Translations under genes and position numbers: made by a program | Notes under the pieces: generated by a model | The model's input: the letters and a program-made list of their open reading frames with translations, nothing else | Databases searched by the model: none | Told to the model about the DNA's origin: nothing | NCBI GenBank assembly: GCA_040080215.1 | Contig: JBEBIT010000002.1 | Location: 78,520-142,519, forward strand | Source: CAIUGU01 sp040080215 | GTDB lineage: Bacteria; Pseudomonadota; Gammaproteobacteria; Steroidobacterales; Steroidobacteraceae | Direction of reading: 5' to 3' | DNA: 64,000 nucleotides | In this document: piece by piece, positions 1-8,494 of the stretch | Position numbering within the stretch: position 1 is the first letter of the stretch | Layout of the letters: each line of letters begins with the position of its first letter

Positions 1-181
1 CGCGTGTCAGCGCGTCGCACAGTTCAGCGCTTGACAGGCGAATGTCCCGGCCGACGATGACCCGTTTGGGCTTCAGCCACTCTGCATAGGCCCTGCCGAC
101 GCGGTAGGCGACATCGGCGTTCAACTCGTCGGGAATACGACCGCGAAGGTCGTAGGCCTTGAAACCCTTAATAGCTGTCAT
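1..181 (-). CDS. manB: Phosphomannomutase/phosphoglucomutase, N-terminal part (cut by window edge)
   Basis: Read on the minus strand from an ATG at 179-181, the frame opens with MTAIKGFKAYDLRGRIPDEL and continues to the window edge, so only about 60 residues are present. The KAYDxRGxxPxELN opening and the following VGRDIRLSS segment are typical of the phosphohexomutase family, which interconverts mannose-6-P and mannose-1-P (and often the glucose pair). The phosphoserine loop lies beyond the edge and cannot be checked. It follows manC by about 107 bp on the same strand, which fits a GDP-mannose supply operon. The symbol could equally be algC or cpsG. Confidence 0.85.
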   Translation of the reverse strand, partial: MTAIKGFKAYDLRGRIPDELNADVAYRVGRAYAEWLKPKRVIVGRDIRLSSAELCDALTR

Positions 182-288
182 GGGATGGGAGTCTGCTCAG
201 GAAAAGTCTGGATGGGAAGCCGCTCACGCATTCTGTACGGCGAGCCCCTCGGTCTGCAACGCAGGCATTACGAACCCGCGAGCCGTGG

Positions 289-1728
289 CTAACCCGACTG
301 TCCTTCGCGGCCGTACTTATCCTCGAACCGCACGATGTCGTCCTCGCCGAGATAGGTTCCCGACTGCACCTCGATGATATGGAGGGGAATCTTCCCGGGA
401 TTTTCGATCCGGTGCTTCGCCCCGACCGGGATGTAGGTCGACTGGTTCTCCTCGAGCAGGAAGACCTCCTCTCCCCGGGTGATCCGTGCCGTACCGGACA
501 CGACCACCCAGTGCTCCGCACGATGATGGTGCAGCTGCAATGACAGCGTAGCGCCGGGCTTCACGACGAGGCGCTTCACCTGGAACCGCTCGCCGGAATC
601 GATGCTGTCGTAGCTGCCCCATGGCCGGTAGACCTGCCGGTGCAACGAGGTTTCGTAGCGCCCCTGTTTCTTGAGTTCGTTGACCAGCAATTTGACGTCC
701 TGGACCCGATCCTTGGGAGCGACAAGCACGGCGTCCTTGGTTTCGATGACGACGTGGTCCTTGAGACCCACAGTCGCCACCAATCGGCTCGTGGACTGGA
801 GATAGCACCCTTCCGACTCCGCAGCCAGGACGTCACCGATCTTCACGTTATCGAACTCGTCACCGGGAATGGCGTCATGCAACGCAGACCAGGAGCCGAC
901 GTCGCTCCACCCGACATCGAGCGGGACGACCACCGCATTCGACGTCTTTTCCATGACTGCATAGTCGATCGAATCGCTGGGGCAGTTGCCGAATTCTTTG
1001 GTGGGAAGGCGAGTGAAGTCGAGATCCTGCTTTGCCGCTTCGATTGCCGCGCTGCATGCAGCATGAATAGCCGGTGCATGAGCTAGCAATTCCCCCAGAA
1101 AGGCGGAGGCCCGGAACATGAACATGCCACTGTTCCAGAAGTATTCGCCCGAGTCCACGTAGCGCTGAGCCGTGTGGCGGTCGGGTTTCTCGACAAACTG
1201 CCTGACCGCATAGGCCGGACCTGGTCCGATACCCCTGCGGATGTAGCCAAAGCCGGTCTCTGGCTTGTGAGGGACAATACCGAACGTCACAAGACTCCCC
1301 TTCAATGCCGCGTCATAGCCCGCGAGGACGGCGGCCTGGAACGCCTTGACGTTGCGGATGACATGATCGGCGGGCAGCACCAGCAGCACCGGGTCGCCCT
1401 GAGGAGCGCCGCCCTCTCCGGAGGCAACCAGGGCGGCCACGGCCACTGCGGGCGCCGTATTGCGCCCAAAGGGCTCCAGGAGGATGGCTTGGGGCTCCAC
1501 GCCGACCTCGCGCAGCTGCTCTGCCACGAGAAAGCGGTGGTTTTCGTTGCAGACGACGACGGGCTTTCCCACCCCCTCCGCCAGCTCGATGCCCTCCAGC
1601 CTCGCCAGGGTCTCCTGCAGCATCGTTCCCTTGCCGACGAGGGACAGCAACTGCTTGGGGTAGAGCTCACGGGATAACGGCCACAGGCGGGTACCGGAGC
1701 CGCCGGACAAGATGACGGGGGTCAGCAT
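289..1728 (-). CDS. manC: Mannose-1-phosphate guanylyltransferase / mannose-6-phosphate isomerase
   Basis: A bifunctional enzyme of about 479 residues that makes GDP-mannose from mannose-1-P and GTP and also isomerises fructose-6-P to mannose-6-P. The N-terminus has the nucleotidyltransferase signature GGSGTRLWPLSR (about residues 9-20), and FVEKPD lies further on. The C-terminal cupin isomerase domain carries QLHHHRAEHW, the metal-binding His/Glu motif. I chose the ATG at 1726-1728, which begins MLTPVILSGG as usual for the family, over an in-frame GTG two codons upstream. It supplies GDP-mannose to gmd and fcl and to mannose-containing polymers. Confidence 0.95.
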   Translation of the reverse strand: MLTPVILSGGSGTRLWPLSRELYPKQLLSLVGKGTMLQETLARLEGIELAEGVGKPVVVCNENHRFLVAEQLREVGVEPQAILLEPFGRNTAPAVAVAALVASGEGGAPQGDPVLLVLPADHVIRNVKAFQAAVLAGYDAALKGSLVTFGIVPHKPETGFGYIRRGIGPGPAYAVRQFVEKPDRHTAQRYVDSGEYFWNSGMFMFRASAFLGELLAHAPAIHAACSAAIEAAKQDLDFTRLPTKEFGNCPSDSIDYAVMEKTSNAVVVPLDVGWSDVGSWSALHDAIPGDEFDNVKIGDVLAAESEGCYLQSTSRLVATVGLKDHVVIETKDAVLVAPKDRVQDVKLLVNELKKQGRYETSLHRQVYRPWGSYDSIDSGERFQVKRLVVKPGATLSLQLHHHRAEHWVVVSGTARITRGEEVFLLEENQSTYIPVGAKHRIENPGKIPLHIIEVQSGTYLGEDDIVRFEDKYGREGQSG

Positions 1729-1738
1729 ATGCACTCAA

Positions 1739-1830
1739 GTGGCCGGTGGCCGGTGGTCGGTGAACGGTGGCCCGTGGTGACTCGCAGGTCACAGGTGGCC
1801 GGTGGTCGGTGAACGCTGGTCAGTGACTGC
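1739..1830. repeat. Left heptamer-tandem arm flanking the four-helix-bundle gene
   Basis: From 1741 the sequence runs in 7-base steps: GGCCGGT, GGCCGGT, GGTCGGT, GAACGGT, GGCCCGT, GGTGACT. A second block starts at 1797 with GGCCGGT, GGTCGGT, GAACGCT, GGTCAGT. The reverse complement of the shorter arm at 2368-2391 matches the start of this array, so the two arms form an inverted repeat around the gene at 1959-2348. The arm begins about 10 bp from the manC start. Confidence 0.7.
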
Positions 1831-1958
1831 CTTCGAGCCACAACCACCTCAAATCTGCGTGAAGGCATCAGAAATCGACCTCGCTGTACGGGAAACGCTG
1901 ACTCTAAGCTGTCGCCATTTCGATGAATTGTCAGCCGTACGACATAGCCAGAGCAAGC

Positions 1959-2348
1959 ATGGAACTCAAAGTTCTCAAGGACTTCCGGAATCTGGAGGCT
2001 TGGCAGAAGGCTTTCTCCTTGGCCGCAAACATATACACGGAAACCGCCCAGCTCCCTGCATCCGAAGCTTACGGCATGGCCTCGCAATTGCGTCGATGTG
2101 CCGTTTCGGTCGCTAGCAATATCGCTGAGGGATCAAATCACCGGACCACGAAGGAGTTCGTCAAGTACTTGTTCATCGCACGTGGCTGGCTGGCGGAAAT
2201 GGAGACACAGATACTGCTTTCAGGGGAGATTGGCCTAATCGCCAACATCGGCGAGCACTTAGCCGCGATAAACGAAGTTGGCCGCTTGCTGAACGGCTTG
2301 ATCCGCAGCCTTCCCAAGAAGACAGAAGCAGGCATGGCACGGACTTGA
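1959..2348 (+). CDS. Four-helix-bundle protein (S23 / 23S rRNA intervening-sequence protein family)
   Basis: A protein of about 129 residues that opens with the family hallmark DFRNLEAWQKAFSLA and contains YGMASQLRRCAVSVASNIAEGS, followed by helices with EFVKYLFIARGWLAEMETQ. This is the diagnostic pattern of the S23/Avd-like four-helix-bundle family, first seen inside 23S rRNA intervening sequences. Here it is not inside an rRNA gene. It stands alone on the plus strand between two minus-strand genes, manC and cysNC. I chose the ATG at 1959 because the family motif follows at once; an upstream ATG at 1923 would add 12 residues. Its function is unknown. The flanking heptamer arms suggest that gene and arms travel together. 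Confidence 0.88.
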   Translation: MELKVLKDFRNLEAWQKAFSLAANIYTETAQLPASEAYGMASQLRRCAVSVASNIAEGSNHRTTKEFVKYLFIARGWLAEMETQILLSGEIGLIANIGEHLAAINEVGRLLNGLIRSLPKKTEAGMART

Positions 2349-2367
2349 TTTGGTTCTTCGCCGGCCA

Positions 2368-2391
2368 TTCGTCACCGGTCACCGGCCACCA
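2368..2391. repeat. Right heptamer-tandem arm flanking the four-helix-bundle gene
   Basis: GTCACCG, GTCACCG, GCCACC in tandem. The reverse complement (GGTGGCCGGTGACCGGTGAC) matches the left arm at 1739. It ends only about 5 bp before the cysNC stop codon. Confidence 0.65.
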
Positions 2392-2396
2392 ATATC

Positions 2397-4295
2397 CTAG
2401 CTCTTCAGCCTCCCCGTCTCTTCCAGGTACCGGACCACTGCCGCCACGCATTCCTCCACGCTCTGCCGGGAGGTATCCAGCTCGATTTCGGCACCCTCGG
2501 GCGCCTCGTAGGGGGAGGAAATGCCCGTGAAGTTACCGATCTGGCCGCGGCGGGCCCGGGCATAGAGCCCCTTGGGATCGCGCTCCTCGCACACTTCGAG
2601 CGGCGTACTCACGTACACCTCGATGAAGTCCCCCTCGGCAGACAGGTCGCGAACGAGCCGACGATCGCTACGGAACGGCGAAATGAAGGCCGTCACGACG
2701 ATCAGGCCGGCATCAACGAACAGCTGGGCGACTTCGCCTATGCGGCGAATGTTCTCGACGCGCCCCGCGTCCGAGAAATCCAGGTCACGATTGAGGCCGT
2801 GGCGGACGTTGTCGCCGTCCAGCAGGTAGCTGTGGTGACCGCGGCGGAACAGCTCCTGCTCAAGGGCATTGGCGATGGTGGACTTGCCGGCGCCCGACAG
2901 CCCCGTGAACCACAGGATGCAGGGGCGCTGGCTCTTCTGGTTGGCACGCTGCGCGCGCGAGATCTTGTGCTCATGCACCACCGCATTGCCGGCATGACCG
3001 GATGCGCGCACTGCGGACGACCGACGGATCATGCCCGCTCCCGCCGTCGCATGATTCAACCGGTCAAGGACGATGAAGCTGCCGGTCTCACGGCTGGTGT
3101 CGTACACGTCGTAAGCCACCGGCTGGTTGAGCACGACGCGGCACACGGCGATTTCATTGAGCTTCAGCTCTTCGGCGCCGTGACGCGAGAGGTCATTTAC
3201 ATCCACGCGATATTCGATCTGCTCGATCGTGCCGCGGACGTAGTGATTGCCGATCTTGATGTCGTAGGGCTTGCCGGGCAGCAATGGCTGCTCCGCCATC
3301 CACAGAATGTGGGCGTCGAATTGCTTGCCCACGCTGGGCGCACGGTCCGGGTGGACGAGCATGTCGCCGCGAGTGATGTCGATCTCGTCGGCCAGGGTGA
3401 TCGTGACGGCCAGAGGTGCCCCGGCTTCCTGCAAGTCTCCATCGTAGGTCACGATAGACTTGACGGTACTCGCACGCCGGGAAGGCAACGCCATGATCGG
3501 ATCGCCAACGCGAACCTTGCCCGACACGAGCGTGCCTGAATACCCCCGGAACTCGGCATTGGGGCGGTTCACGTATTGCACCGGGAAGCGCAGGTCCTCA
3601 CCCCGGTCCTGCGTTACATCCACGGTCTCGAGCACTTCGAGGAGCGGCGGTCCTTTGTACCAGGGCATCGCTTCCGAGCGCGTAACGACGTTGTCGCCCC
3701 GCAGCGCCGATACAGGAATGACCTGCGCGTTCTTGACGCCAAGGCTGCGCAGGAACGCCTGCGCCTCATCGGAAATCTCCTTGAACCGCGCGGCATCGAA
3801 GTCAACCAGATCCATCTTGTTGACCGCGACGATGACATGTCGCAGGCCGAGCAAGGAAACGATGAAGCTGTGCCTGCGCGTCTGTACCTGTACGCCGCGG
3901 GCCGCATCCACGAGGATGATGGCCAGGTCCGCCGTCGAAGCCCCCGTCGCCATGTTGCGCGTGTACTGCTCGTGTCCCGGCGTGTCGGCGATGATGAACT
4001 TGCGACGATCGGTGTCGAAGTAGCGGTAGGCCACGTCGATGGTGATGCCCTGCTCCCGCTCGGCCTGCAGTCCATCGACCAGCAGCGCGAGATCGACTTC
4101 GGCGCCAGTCGTCCCCCAACGCTGGCTGTCCGCACGCACGGCAGCCATGTGGTCTTCGAGGATTTTCTGGGAATCGTGGAGCAGGCGGCCGATCAACGTG
4201 CTCTTGCCGTCGTCGACGCTGCCGCAGGTAATGAAACGCAGCAGGCCCTTCTTCTCCTGCGACGCGATGAATTCATGGACGGGAATGGCGCTCAT
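2397..4295 (-). CDS. cysNC: Sulfate adenylyltransferase subunit 1 / adenylylsulfate kinase fusion
   Basis: A fused CysN-CysC of 632 residues. The N-terminal GTPase has G1 GSVDDGKST (25-33), G3 DTPGHEQ (104-110) and G4 NKMD (159-162), followed by EF-Tu-like beta-barrel domains. From about residue 457 an APS kinase domain has the P-loop GLSGAGKST, then DGDNVRHGL and FISPFRSDR. With CysD it makes APS and then PAPS from sulfate and ATP. cysD lies upstream on the same strand, separated by about 209 bp that is mostly repeat DNA. PAPS serves cysteine synthesis or sulfotransferases; no sulfotransferase was recognised in the window. Confidence 0.96.
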   Translation of the reverse strand: MSAIPVHEFIASQEKKGLLRFITCGSVDDGKSTLIGRLLHDSQKILEDHMAAVRADSQRWGTTGAEVDLALLVDGLQAEREQGITIDVAYRYFDTDRRKFIIADTPGHEQYTRNMATGASTADLAIILVDAARGVQVQTRRHSFIVSLLGLRHVIVAVNKMDLVDFDAARFKEISDEAQAFLRSLGVKNAQVIPVSALRGDNVVTRSEAMPWYKGPPLLEVLETVDVTQDRGEDLRFPVQYVNRPNAEFRGYSGTLVSGKVRVGDPIMALPSRRASTVKSIVTYDGDLQEAGAPLAVTITLADEIDITRGDMLVHPDRAPSVGKQFDAHILWMAEQPLLPGKPYDIKIGNHYVRGTIEQIEYRVDVNDLSRHGAEELKLNEIAVCRVVLNQPVAYDVYDTSRETGSFIVLDRLNHATAGAGMIRRSSAVRASGHAGNAVVHEHKISRAQRANQKSQRPCILWFTGLSGAGKSTIANALEQELFRRGHHSYLLDGDNVRHGLNRDLDFSDAGRVENIRRIGEVAQLFVDAGLIVVTAFISPFRSDRRLVRDLSAEGDFIEVYVSTPLEVCEERDPKGLYARARRGQIGNFTGISSPYEAPEGAEIELDTSRQSVEECVAAVVRYLEETGRLKS

Positions 4296-4370
4296 CTCTT
4301 AAGGATCCCTACACTGCAATGCCCAACTCTGATGTTCACGACCCACTTCGCCGTCCCAGGAGGGGCAGCA

Positions 4371-4503
4371 ACCTCACCCACTCCGTTTCCCTCCCCCCTG
4401 CAAGGGGAGGGGCAGTACCTCATCCACTCCGTCCCCTCCGCAAAGCTGAGGGGCAATTACCTCTCCTTGAGGAGAGGTCGCACTGAGTGCGGGTGAGGTG
4501 GCA
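4371..4503. repeat. CTCC/GGAG palindromic intergenic repeat, copy 1 (compound)
   Basis: The copy starts CCTCACCCACTCCGT, contains internal palindromes around CTGCAAGGGGAGG and CTCTCCTTGAGGAGAG, and ends GAGTGCGGGTGAGGTGG. The terminal CCTCACCC and GGGTGAGG are inverted. It fills the cysD-cysNC gap and ends at the cysD stop codon. Related copies lie at 5526-5700 and 8324-8461. Confidence 0.75.
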
Positions 4504-4504
4504 G

Positions 4505-5413
4505 CTAGAAATACCCTTCCCGCTTCTTCTTTTCCATCGAGCCGGCCTGGTCGTGGTCGATCGCGCGGCCCTGCCGCTCGGACGTGCGGCTCTCCAGCAT
4601 CTCGCCAATGATGTCCTCGACGGTTGCTGCGTCCGACTTCTGCGCACCCGTCAACGGATAGCAACCGAGAGTGCGGAAACGAACCTGTTCGAGCTCGGGC
4701 TTCTCACCCTCCTTCAGCGGCAGGCGGTCGTCATCGACCATCAGCATCATGCCATCGCGATGGACGATCGGGCGGGGCTTCGCGAAGTACAGCGGCACCA
4801 CCGGGATCTTCTCGCGGTGTATGTACATCCACACATCGAGCTCGGTCCAGTTCGACAGGGGGAACACGCGGATGCTCTCGCCCTTGTTGATGCGGCCGTT
4901 GTACAGATGCCAGAGCTCCGGCCGCTGGTTGCGCGGATCCCAGCGATGGTTCGCGTCCCGGAATGAGAACACGCGCTCCTTGGCGCGGGACTTCTCCTCG
5001 TCGCGGCGAGCGCCGCCAAAGGCCGCGTCATAACCATGCGCGGAGAGCGCCTGCTTGAGCGCCTCCGTCTTCATGATGTCGGTGTATTTGCTGCTGCCAT
5101 GGGTGAAGGGCGTCACGCCTTTCTGCAGCCCCTCCTGGTTGGTGTGGACCAGCAGATTGAGCCCGAGCTCCTTCGCCCGCCGGTCCCGGAACTCGATCAT
5201 TTCCCTGAATTTCCACGTCGTGTCGATGTGCAGCACGGGGAACGGCAGCTTGCCCGGGTAGAACGCCTTGAGCGCCAGATGCAGCAGGACCGAAGAGTCC
5301 TTGCCGATTGAATACAGCATCACCGGGTTCTCGAACTCGGCGACGACTTCGCGAAAGATGTAGATGCTCTCGGCTTCGAGTTCATCCAGGTGGGTCAGGG
5401 AGCGTGACGACAT
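4505..5413 (-). CDS. cysD: Sulfate adenylyltransferase subunit 2
   Basis: A protein of 302 residues, the usual CysD length. It has the PP-loop ATP pyrophosphatase motif SIGKDSS (35-41), then HIDTTWKFREMIEFRD and AFGGARRDEEKSRAKERVFSFRD, all strongly conserved in CysD. It adenylates sulfate to APS together with the GTPase encoded by the downstream cysNC. The start MSSRSLTHLDELE is family-typical. Confidence 0.97.
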   Translation of the reverse strand: MSSRSLTHLDELEAESIYIFREVVAEFENPVMLYSIGKDSSVLLHLALKAFYPGKLPFPVLHIDTTWKFREMIEFRDRRAKELGLNLLVHTNQEGLQKGVTPFTHGSSKYTDIMKTEALKQALSAHGYDAAFGGARRDEEKSRAKERVFSFRDANHRWDPRNQRPELWHLYNGRINKGESIRVFPLSNWTELDVWMYIHREKIPVVPLYFAKPRPIVHRDGMMLMVDDDRLPLKEGEKPELEQVRFRTLGCYPLTGAQKSDAATVEDIIGEMLESRTSERQGRAIDHDQAGSMEKKKREGYF

Positions 5414-5525
5414 GGCGTGCGGTTTGTAACCAGTTTGAGACCTGGGATTTTGGCGTCAGGCGCCGACTGACGCTCAACCCATTGGATATGAGCAGAGAGC
5501 AGCGCGGAATGACGCTACAGCGTAG

Positions 5526-5700
5526 CCCCCCCTCTCCTTGAGGCGAGGGAAACGAAGTGGGTGGGGTGGCGCCTTCGCCCCTCCCCTCGAGGAGAGGGAG
5601 ACGGAGTGGGTGAGGTGGCGCCTTCGCCCCTCCCCTCGAGGGGAGGCATGTCGGACACCTCCCCTTGAGGGGAGGTCGCACAGAGTGCGGGTGAGGTGGG
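5526..5700. repeat. CTCC/GGAG palindromic intergenic repeat, copy 2 (tandem)
   Basis: Two direct units, each with GCGCCTTCGCCCCTCCCCTCGAGG-like sequence and GGAGTGGGTGAGGTGG-like tails, are followed by ACCTCCCCTTGAGGGGAGGT, a perfect palindrome, and a GAGTGCGGGTGAGGTGG end. It lies in the 446-bp gap between cysD (starts 5413) and ugd (ends 5860). The rest of that gap (5414-5525 and 5701-5815) holds nothing I recognise. Confidence 0.78.
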
Positions 5701-5828
5701 GCCTGCGAGCGAAATCGCTCTCGGGGAAAAGCACTGCGCCGTTGTCTAACGGTGATTCCCGCGACGCAAATCGTCTCGGATAGTACTGGCTCGTGGCGAA
5801 TCAAGATGCCGCGGCGCTTCTCTGAAGC

Positions 5829-5861
5829 AGCCTGGTAGTGCCTGGCAGGCACTACCAGGCT
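5829..5861 (-). terminator. Perfect hairpin at the 3' end of ugd
   Basis: Two 14-nt arms, AGCCTGGTAGTGCC (5829-5842) and its exact complement (5848-5861), enclose a 5-nt loop. The outer arm contains the ugd stop codon. No U-tract follows on the minus strand, so it is either a strong 3'-end stabiliser or an imperfect terminator. A smaller hairpin, GCTTC-TCT-GAAGC, lies next to it at 5816-5828. Confidence 0.5.
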
Positions 5862-7206
5862 AGCCGCTTGGCAGAGCAATGCTCTCGCCCCGCCCGATCC
5901 CGTAATACGTGAGCCCAAACCTGGCCACAAAGGCGGGGTCGTAGAGATTCCGGCCGTCGAAGATGACGGGATACTTGAGCGCACCGCGAATCGCATCGAA
6001 GTCCGGGCTGCGAAACTCCTGCCACTCCGTGACGATGACCAGCACGTCAGCGCCGGCGAGCGCCTCGGTGGCACTGCCAACCAAAGCGAGATCAGGACGG
6101 TCGCCATAAATACGGTGCGTCTCATGCGAAGCCACGGGATCGTAGGCCCGGACTTTCGCGCCAGCCGCCCACAGCGCTTCCATCAGGTCCCGGCTAGGCG
6201 CCGCCCGCATGTCGTCGGTGTTGGGCTTGAAAGCGAGGCCCCATAGGGCGACGGTCTTGCCCTTGAGGTCGCCCTTGAAGTGGCGATGCACCTTCTGGAA
6301 CAACACCTTCTTCTGCCGGTTGTTGACGGCTTCGACGGAGTTCAGGAGGTCCGCGTCGAACTTGAGCCCCTTGGCGCTGCGGGCCAGGGCCTGCACGTCC
6401 TTGGGGAAGCAGGAGCCGCCATAGCCGGCACCCGGATAGATGAAATGAAAGCCGATACGCGGATCAGATCCGATGCCGCGGCGAACCTTCTCGATGTCCG
6501 CGCCCATCAGCTCAGCGAGGTTGGCCAGCTCGTTCATGAAGCTGATCTTGGTCGCCAACATCGCATTGGCGGCGTACTTGGTCAGTTCGGCAGACCGGAC
6601 GTCCATCAGGATCATCCGGTCATGGTTGCGGGTGAACGGATCGTAAAGCGCCTTCAGCAGCTCACCCGTCCGGGGATTGTCCGTGCCCACGACGATACGG
6701 TCGGGCTTCATGAAATCGCCGATGGCCGCACCTTCCTTCAGGAACTCGGGGTTCGAGACGACATCGAATTCCATGGCAGCGCCGCGGCCCGCGAGCGTGG
6801 CATCGATCTTTGCCTTCACCTTGTCCGACGTGCCCACGGGCACAGTGGACTTGGTGACCACGATTCGGTACTCGGACATGTGCTTGCCGATGGACTCGGC
6901 CACTGCGAGCACGTACTTGAGATCGGCCGACCCGTCTTCGTCCGGAGGGGTTCCAACGGCGATGAACTGAAACAAGCCGTGCTTGACACCCTCTTCAGCA
7001 TCCGTCGTGAACTGCAGCCGGCCGGCCGCATGATTCTTCTTCAGCATCTCCTCGAGGCCGGGTTCGAAGATCGGCGACTCGCCGCGCTTCAGCATCTCGA
7101 TCTTCCGGGCGTCCACATCTACGCAAAGCACGTGGTTGCCTGCCTCTGCAAAGCAGGCGCCGGTCACCAACCCGACGTAGCCGGAACCGAAGATGGTTAA
7201 ACGCAC
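5860..7206 (-). CDS. ugd: UDP-glucose 6-dehydrogenase
   Basis: A protein of 448 residues that oxidises UDP-glucose to UDP-glucuronate with two NAD+. The Rossmann motif GSGYVG is at 7-12, VVTKSTVPVGT follows mid-protein, SNPEFLKEG is present, and the catalytic Cys266 lies in GYGGSCFPKD. Ugd, rather than a UDP-HexNAc dehydrogenase, is suggested by this motif set and by its contrast with the WbpO-like enzyme at 39052-40338. UDP-GlcA can be used directly or passed to the CapI-like 4-epimerase. The transcript probably ends in the hairpin that overlaps the stop codon. Confidence 0.95.
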   Translation of the reverse strand: MRLTIFGSGYVGLVTGACFAEAGNHVLCVDVDARKIEMLKRGESPIFEPGLEEMLKKNHAAGRLQFTTDAEEGVKHGLFQFIAVGTPPDEDGSADLKYVLAVAESIGKHMSEYRIVVTKSTVPVGTSDKVKAKIDATLAGRGAAMEFDVVSNPEFLKEGAAIGDFMKPDRIVVGTDNPRTGELLKALYDPFTRNHDRMILMDVRSAELTKYAANAMLATKISFMNELANLAELMGADIEKVRRGIGSDPRIGFHFIYPGAGYGGSCFPKDVQALARSAKGLKFDADLLNSVEAVNNRQKKVLFQKVHRHFKGDLKGKTVALWGLAFKPNTDDMRAAPSRDLMEALWAAGAKVRAYDPVASHETHRIYGDRPDLALVGSATEALAGADVLVIVTEWQEFRSPDFDAIRGALKYPVIFDGRNLYDPAFVARFGLTYYGIGRGESIALPSG

Positions 7207-7373
7207 GCGTAAGTTCCTAAACAGAAAGGGAAAATGGGAGCCAAGCCTAGCGGACTCCCTCGGCAGCGTAAAGCAGGGAGTTCACAGGAAGCAGCGAGGA
7301 CAGTGAGTGATTTGCGAATGGCGACTGGAACTTGGCCGTCGGTGTCGCGCGCGGCCAGCCGCCCAGGCGCGAC

Positions 7374-8315
7374 TCAGGCGCGGTAGCGATCCTGGTTGTC
7401 GAGGAACCAGCGGTAGGTCGACGCGATACCCTCTTTCAGGCCGATCGTGGGCGACCAACCCAACGCCTTGAGGCGCGTCACATCCAGCAGTTTTCGCGGG
7501 GTGCCGTCGGGCTTGGAAGCATCGAACGCCAGCGTCCCCTTGAAGCCGACCGTCTCGGCAATGGTCGCTGCAAGCTCCCGGACGGTGACATCCTCGCCCC
7601 ACCCGACATTGATCAACTGCTCGCTCTCGTGGTGCTGCATCAGGTAGACACAGGCTGCGGCCATGTCGTCGACATGCAGGAATTCACGCTTCGGCGTGCC
7701 GGTTCCCCAGATCGTCACCTCCGCTGCACGCTGCTGGACAGCGTCGTGGAACCGCCGGATCAGTGCCGGCAGCACATGGGAACTCTGCAAATTGAAGTTG
7801 TCCCCCGGACCGTAGAGGTTCGTGGGCATCACCGAGATGGCGTTGAACCCGTACTGCCGGCGATAGGCCTGGCACATCTTGATGCCGGCGATCTTTGCTA
7901 TCGCGTACCACTCGTTGGTCGGCTCCAGCGGCCCGGTCAGCAGGCAATCTTCCGGCATGGGCTGGGGTGCGAGCTTCGGATAGATGCAACTCGAACCGAG
8001 GAACTGGAGCTTGGTCACGCCGTTCCGCCACGCGGCATCGATGATGTTCGTCTGGATCTTGAGGTTCTCGCCGAGGAACTCGGCCGGGTAGGTGTTGTTG
8101 GCCATGATGCCGCCCACTTTCGCGGCTGCCAGAAAGACGTACTCAGGCCGGGTTGCTGCGAAGAACTCGTCGACCGCTCGCTGGCTGGTGAGGTCGAGCG
8201 CTTGCCGGTCACGCAGAATCAGGTTCGTGAAGCCGCCCGCCGTCAGCTCGCGAACGAGGGCGGACCCGACGAGGCCACGATGACCCGCGACAAAAATGCG
8301 ACTGTCCGTCTTCAA
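7374..8315 (-). CDS. fcl: GDP-L-fucose synthase
   Basis: A protein of 313 residues that epimerises and reduces GDP-4-keto-6-deoxymannose to GDP-L-fucose with NADPH. It shows GHRGLVGSAL (11-20), SSCIYP (108-113) and the Tyr137/Lys141 catalytic pair in WYAIAK, then PTNLYGPGDNF. The start is a TTG at 8313-8315: an in-frame TAG lies six bases upstream, and no ATG or GTG precedes the Rossmann strand. The Shine-Dalgarno-like GAGAGG, nine bases upstream, is supplied by the neighbouring palindromic repeat. It works with gmd directly upstream. Confidence 0.93.
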   Translation of the reverse strand: MKTDSRIFVAGHRGLVGSALVRELTAGGFTNLILRDRQALDLTSQRAVDEFFAATRPEYVFLAAAKVGGIMANNTYPAEFLGENLKIQTNIIDAAWRNGVTKLQFLGSSCIYPKLAPQPMPEDCLLTGPLEPTNEWYAIAKIAGIKMCQAYRRQYGFNAISVMPTNLYGPGDNFNLQSSHVLPALIRRFHDAVQQRAAEVTIWGTGTPKREFLHVDDMAAACVYLMQHHESEQLINVGWGEDVTVRELAATIAETVGFKGTLAFDASKPDGTPRKLLDVTRLKALGWSPTIGLKEGIASTYRWFLDNQDRYRA

Positions 8316-8323
8316 CCCTGACT

Positions 8324-8461
8324 ACCTCTCCCACTCCGTTTCCCTCCCGTCAAGGGTAGGGACAAAGGCACCACCTCTCACTCCACCGCCCTCCCCTCAA
8401 GGGGAGGCTTGGCTGACAGCTCTCCTTGAGGAGAGGTCGCACAGCGTGCGGGTGAGGTGGT
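8324..8461. repeat. CTCC/GGAG palindromic intergenic repeat, copy 3
   Basis: It begins ACCTCTCCCACTCCGT, contains CTCCCCTCAAGGGGAGG and CTCTCCTTGAGGAGAG, and ends GTGCGGGTGAGGTGG. It fills most of the gmd-fcl gap (8316-8494). Its edge provides the GAGAGG that probably serves as the fcl ribosome-binding site. Confidence 0.75.
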
Positions 8462-8494
8462 CTCTAGAGGCCACCCTCAACCCCGCCAATCGAA

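Noticed and set aside
1959..2348. True 23S rRNA intervening sequence
   Set aside because: No rRNA sequence flanks the four-helix-bundle gene; manC and cysNC do.
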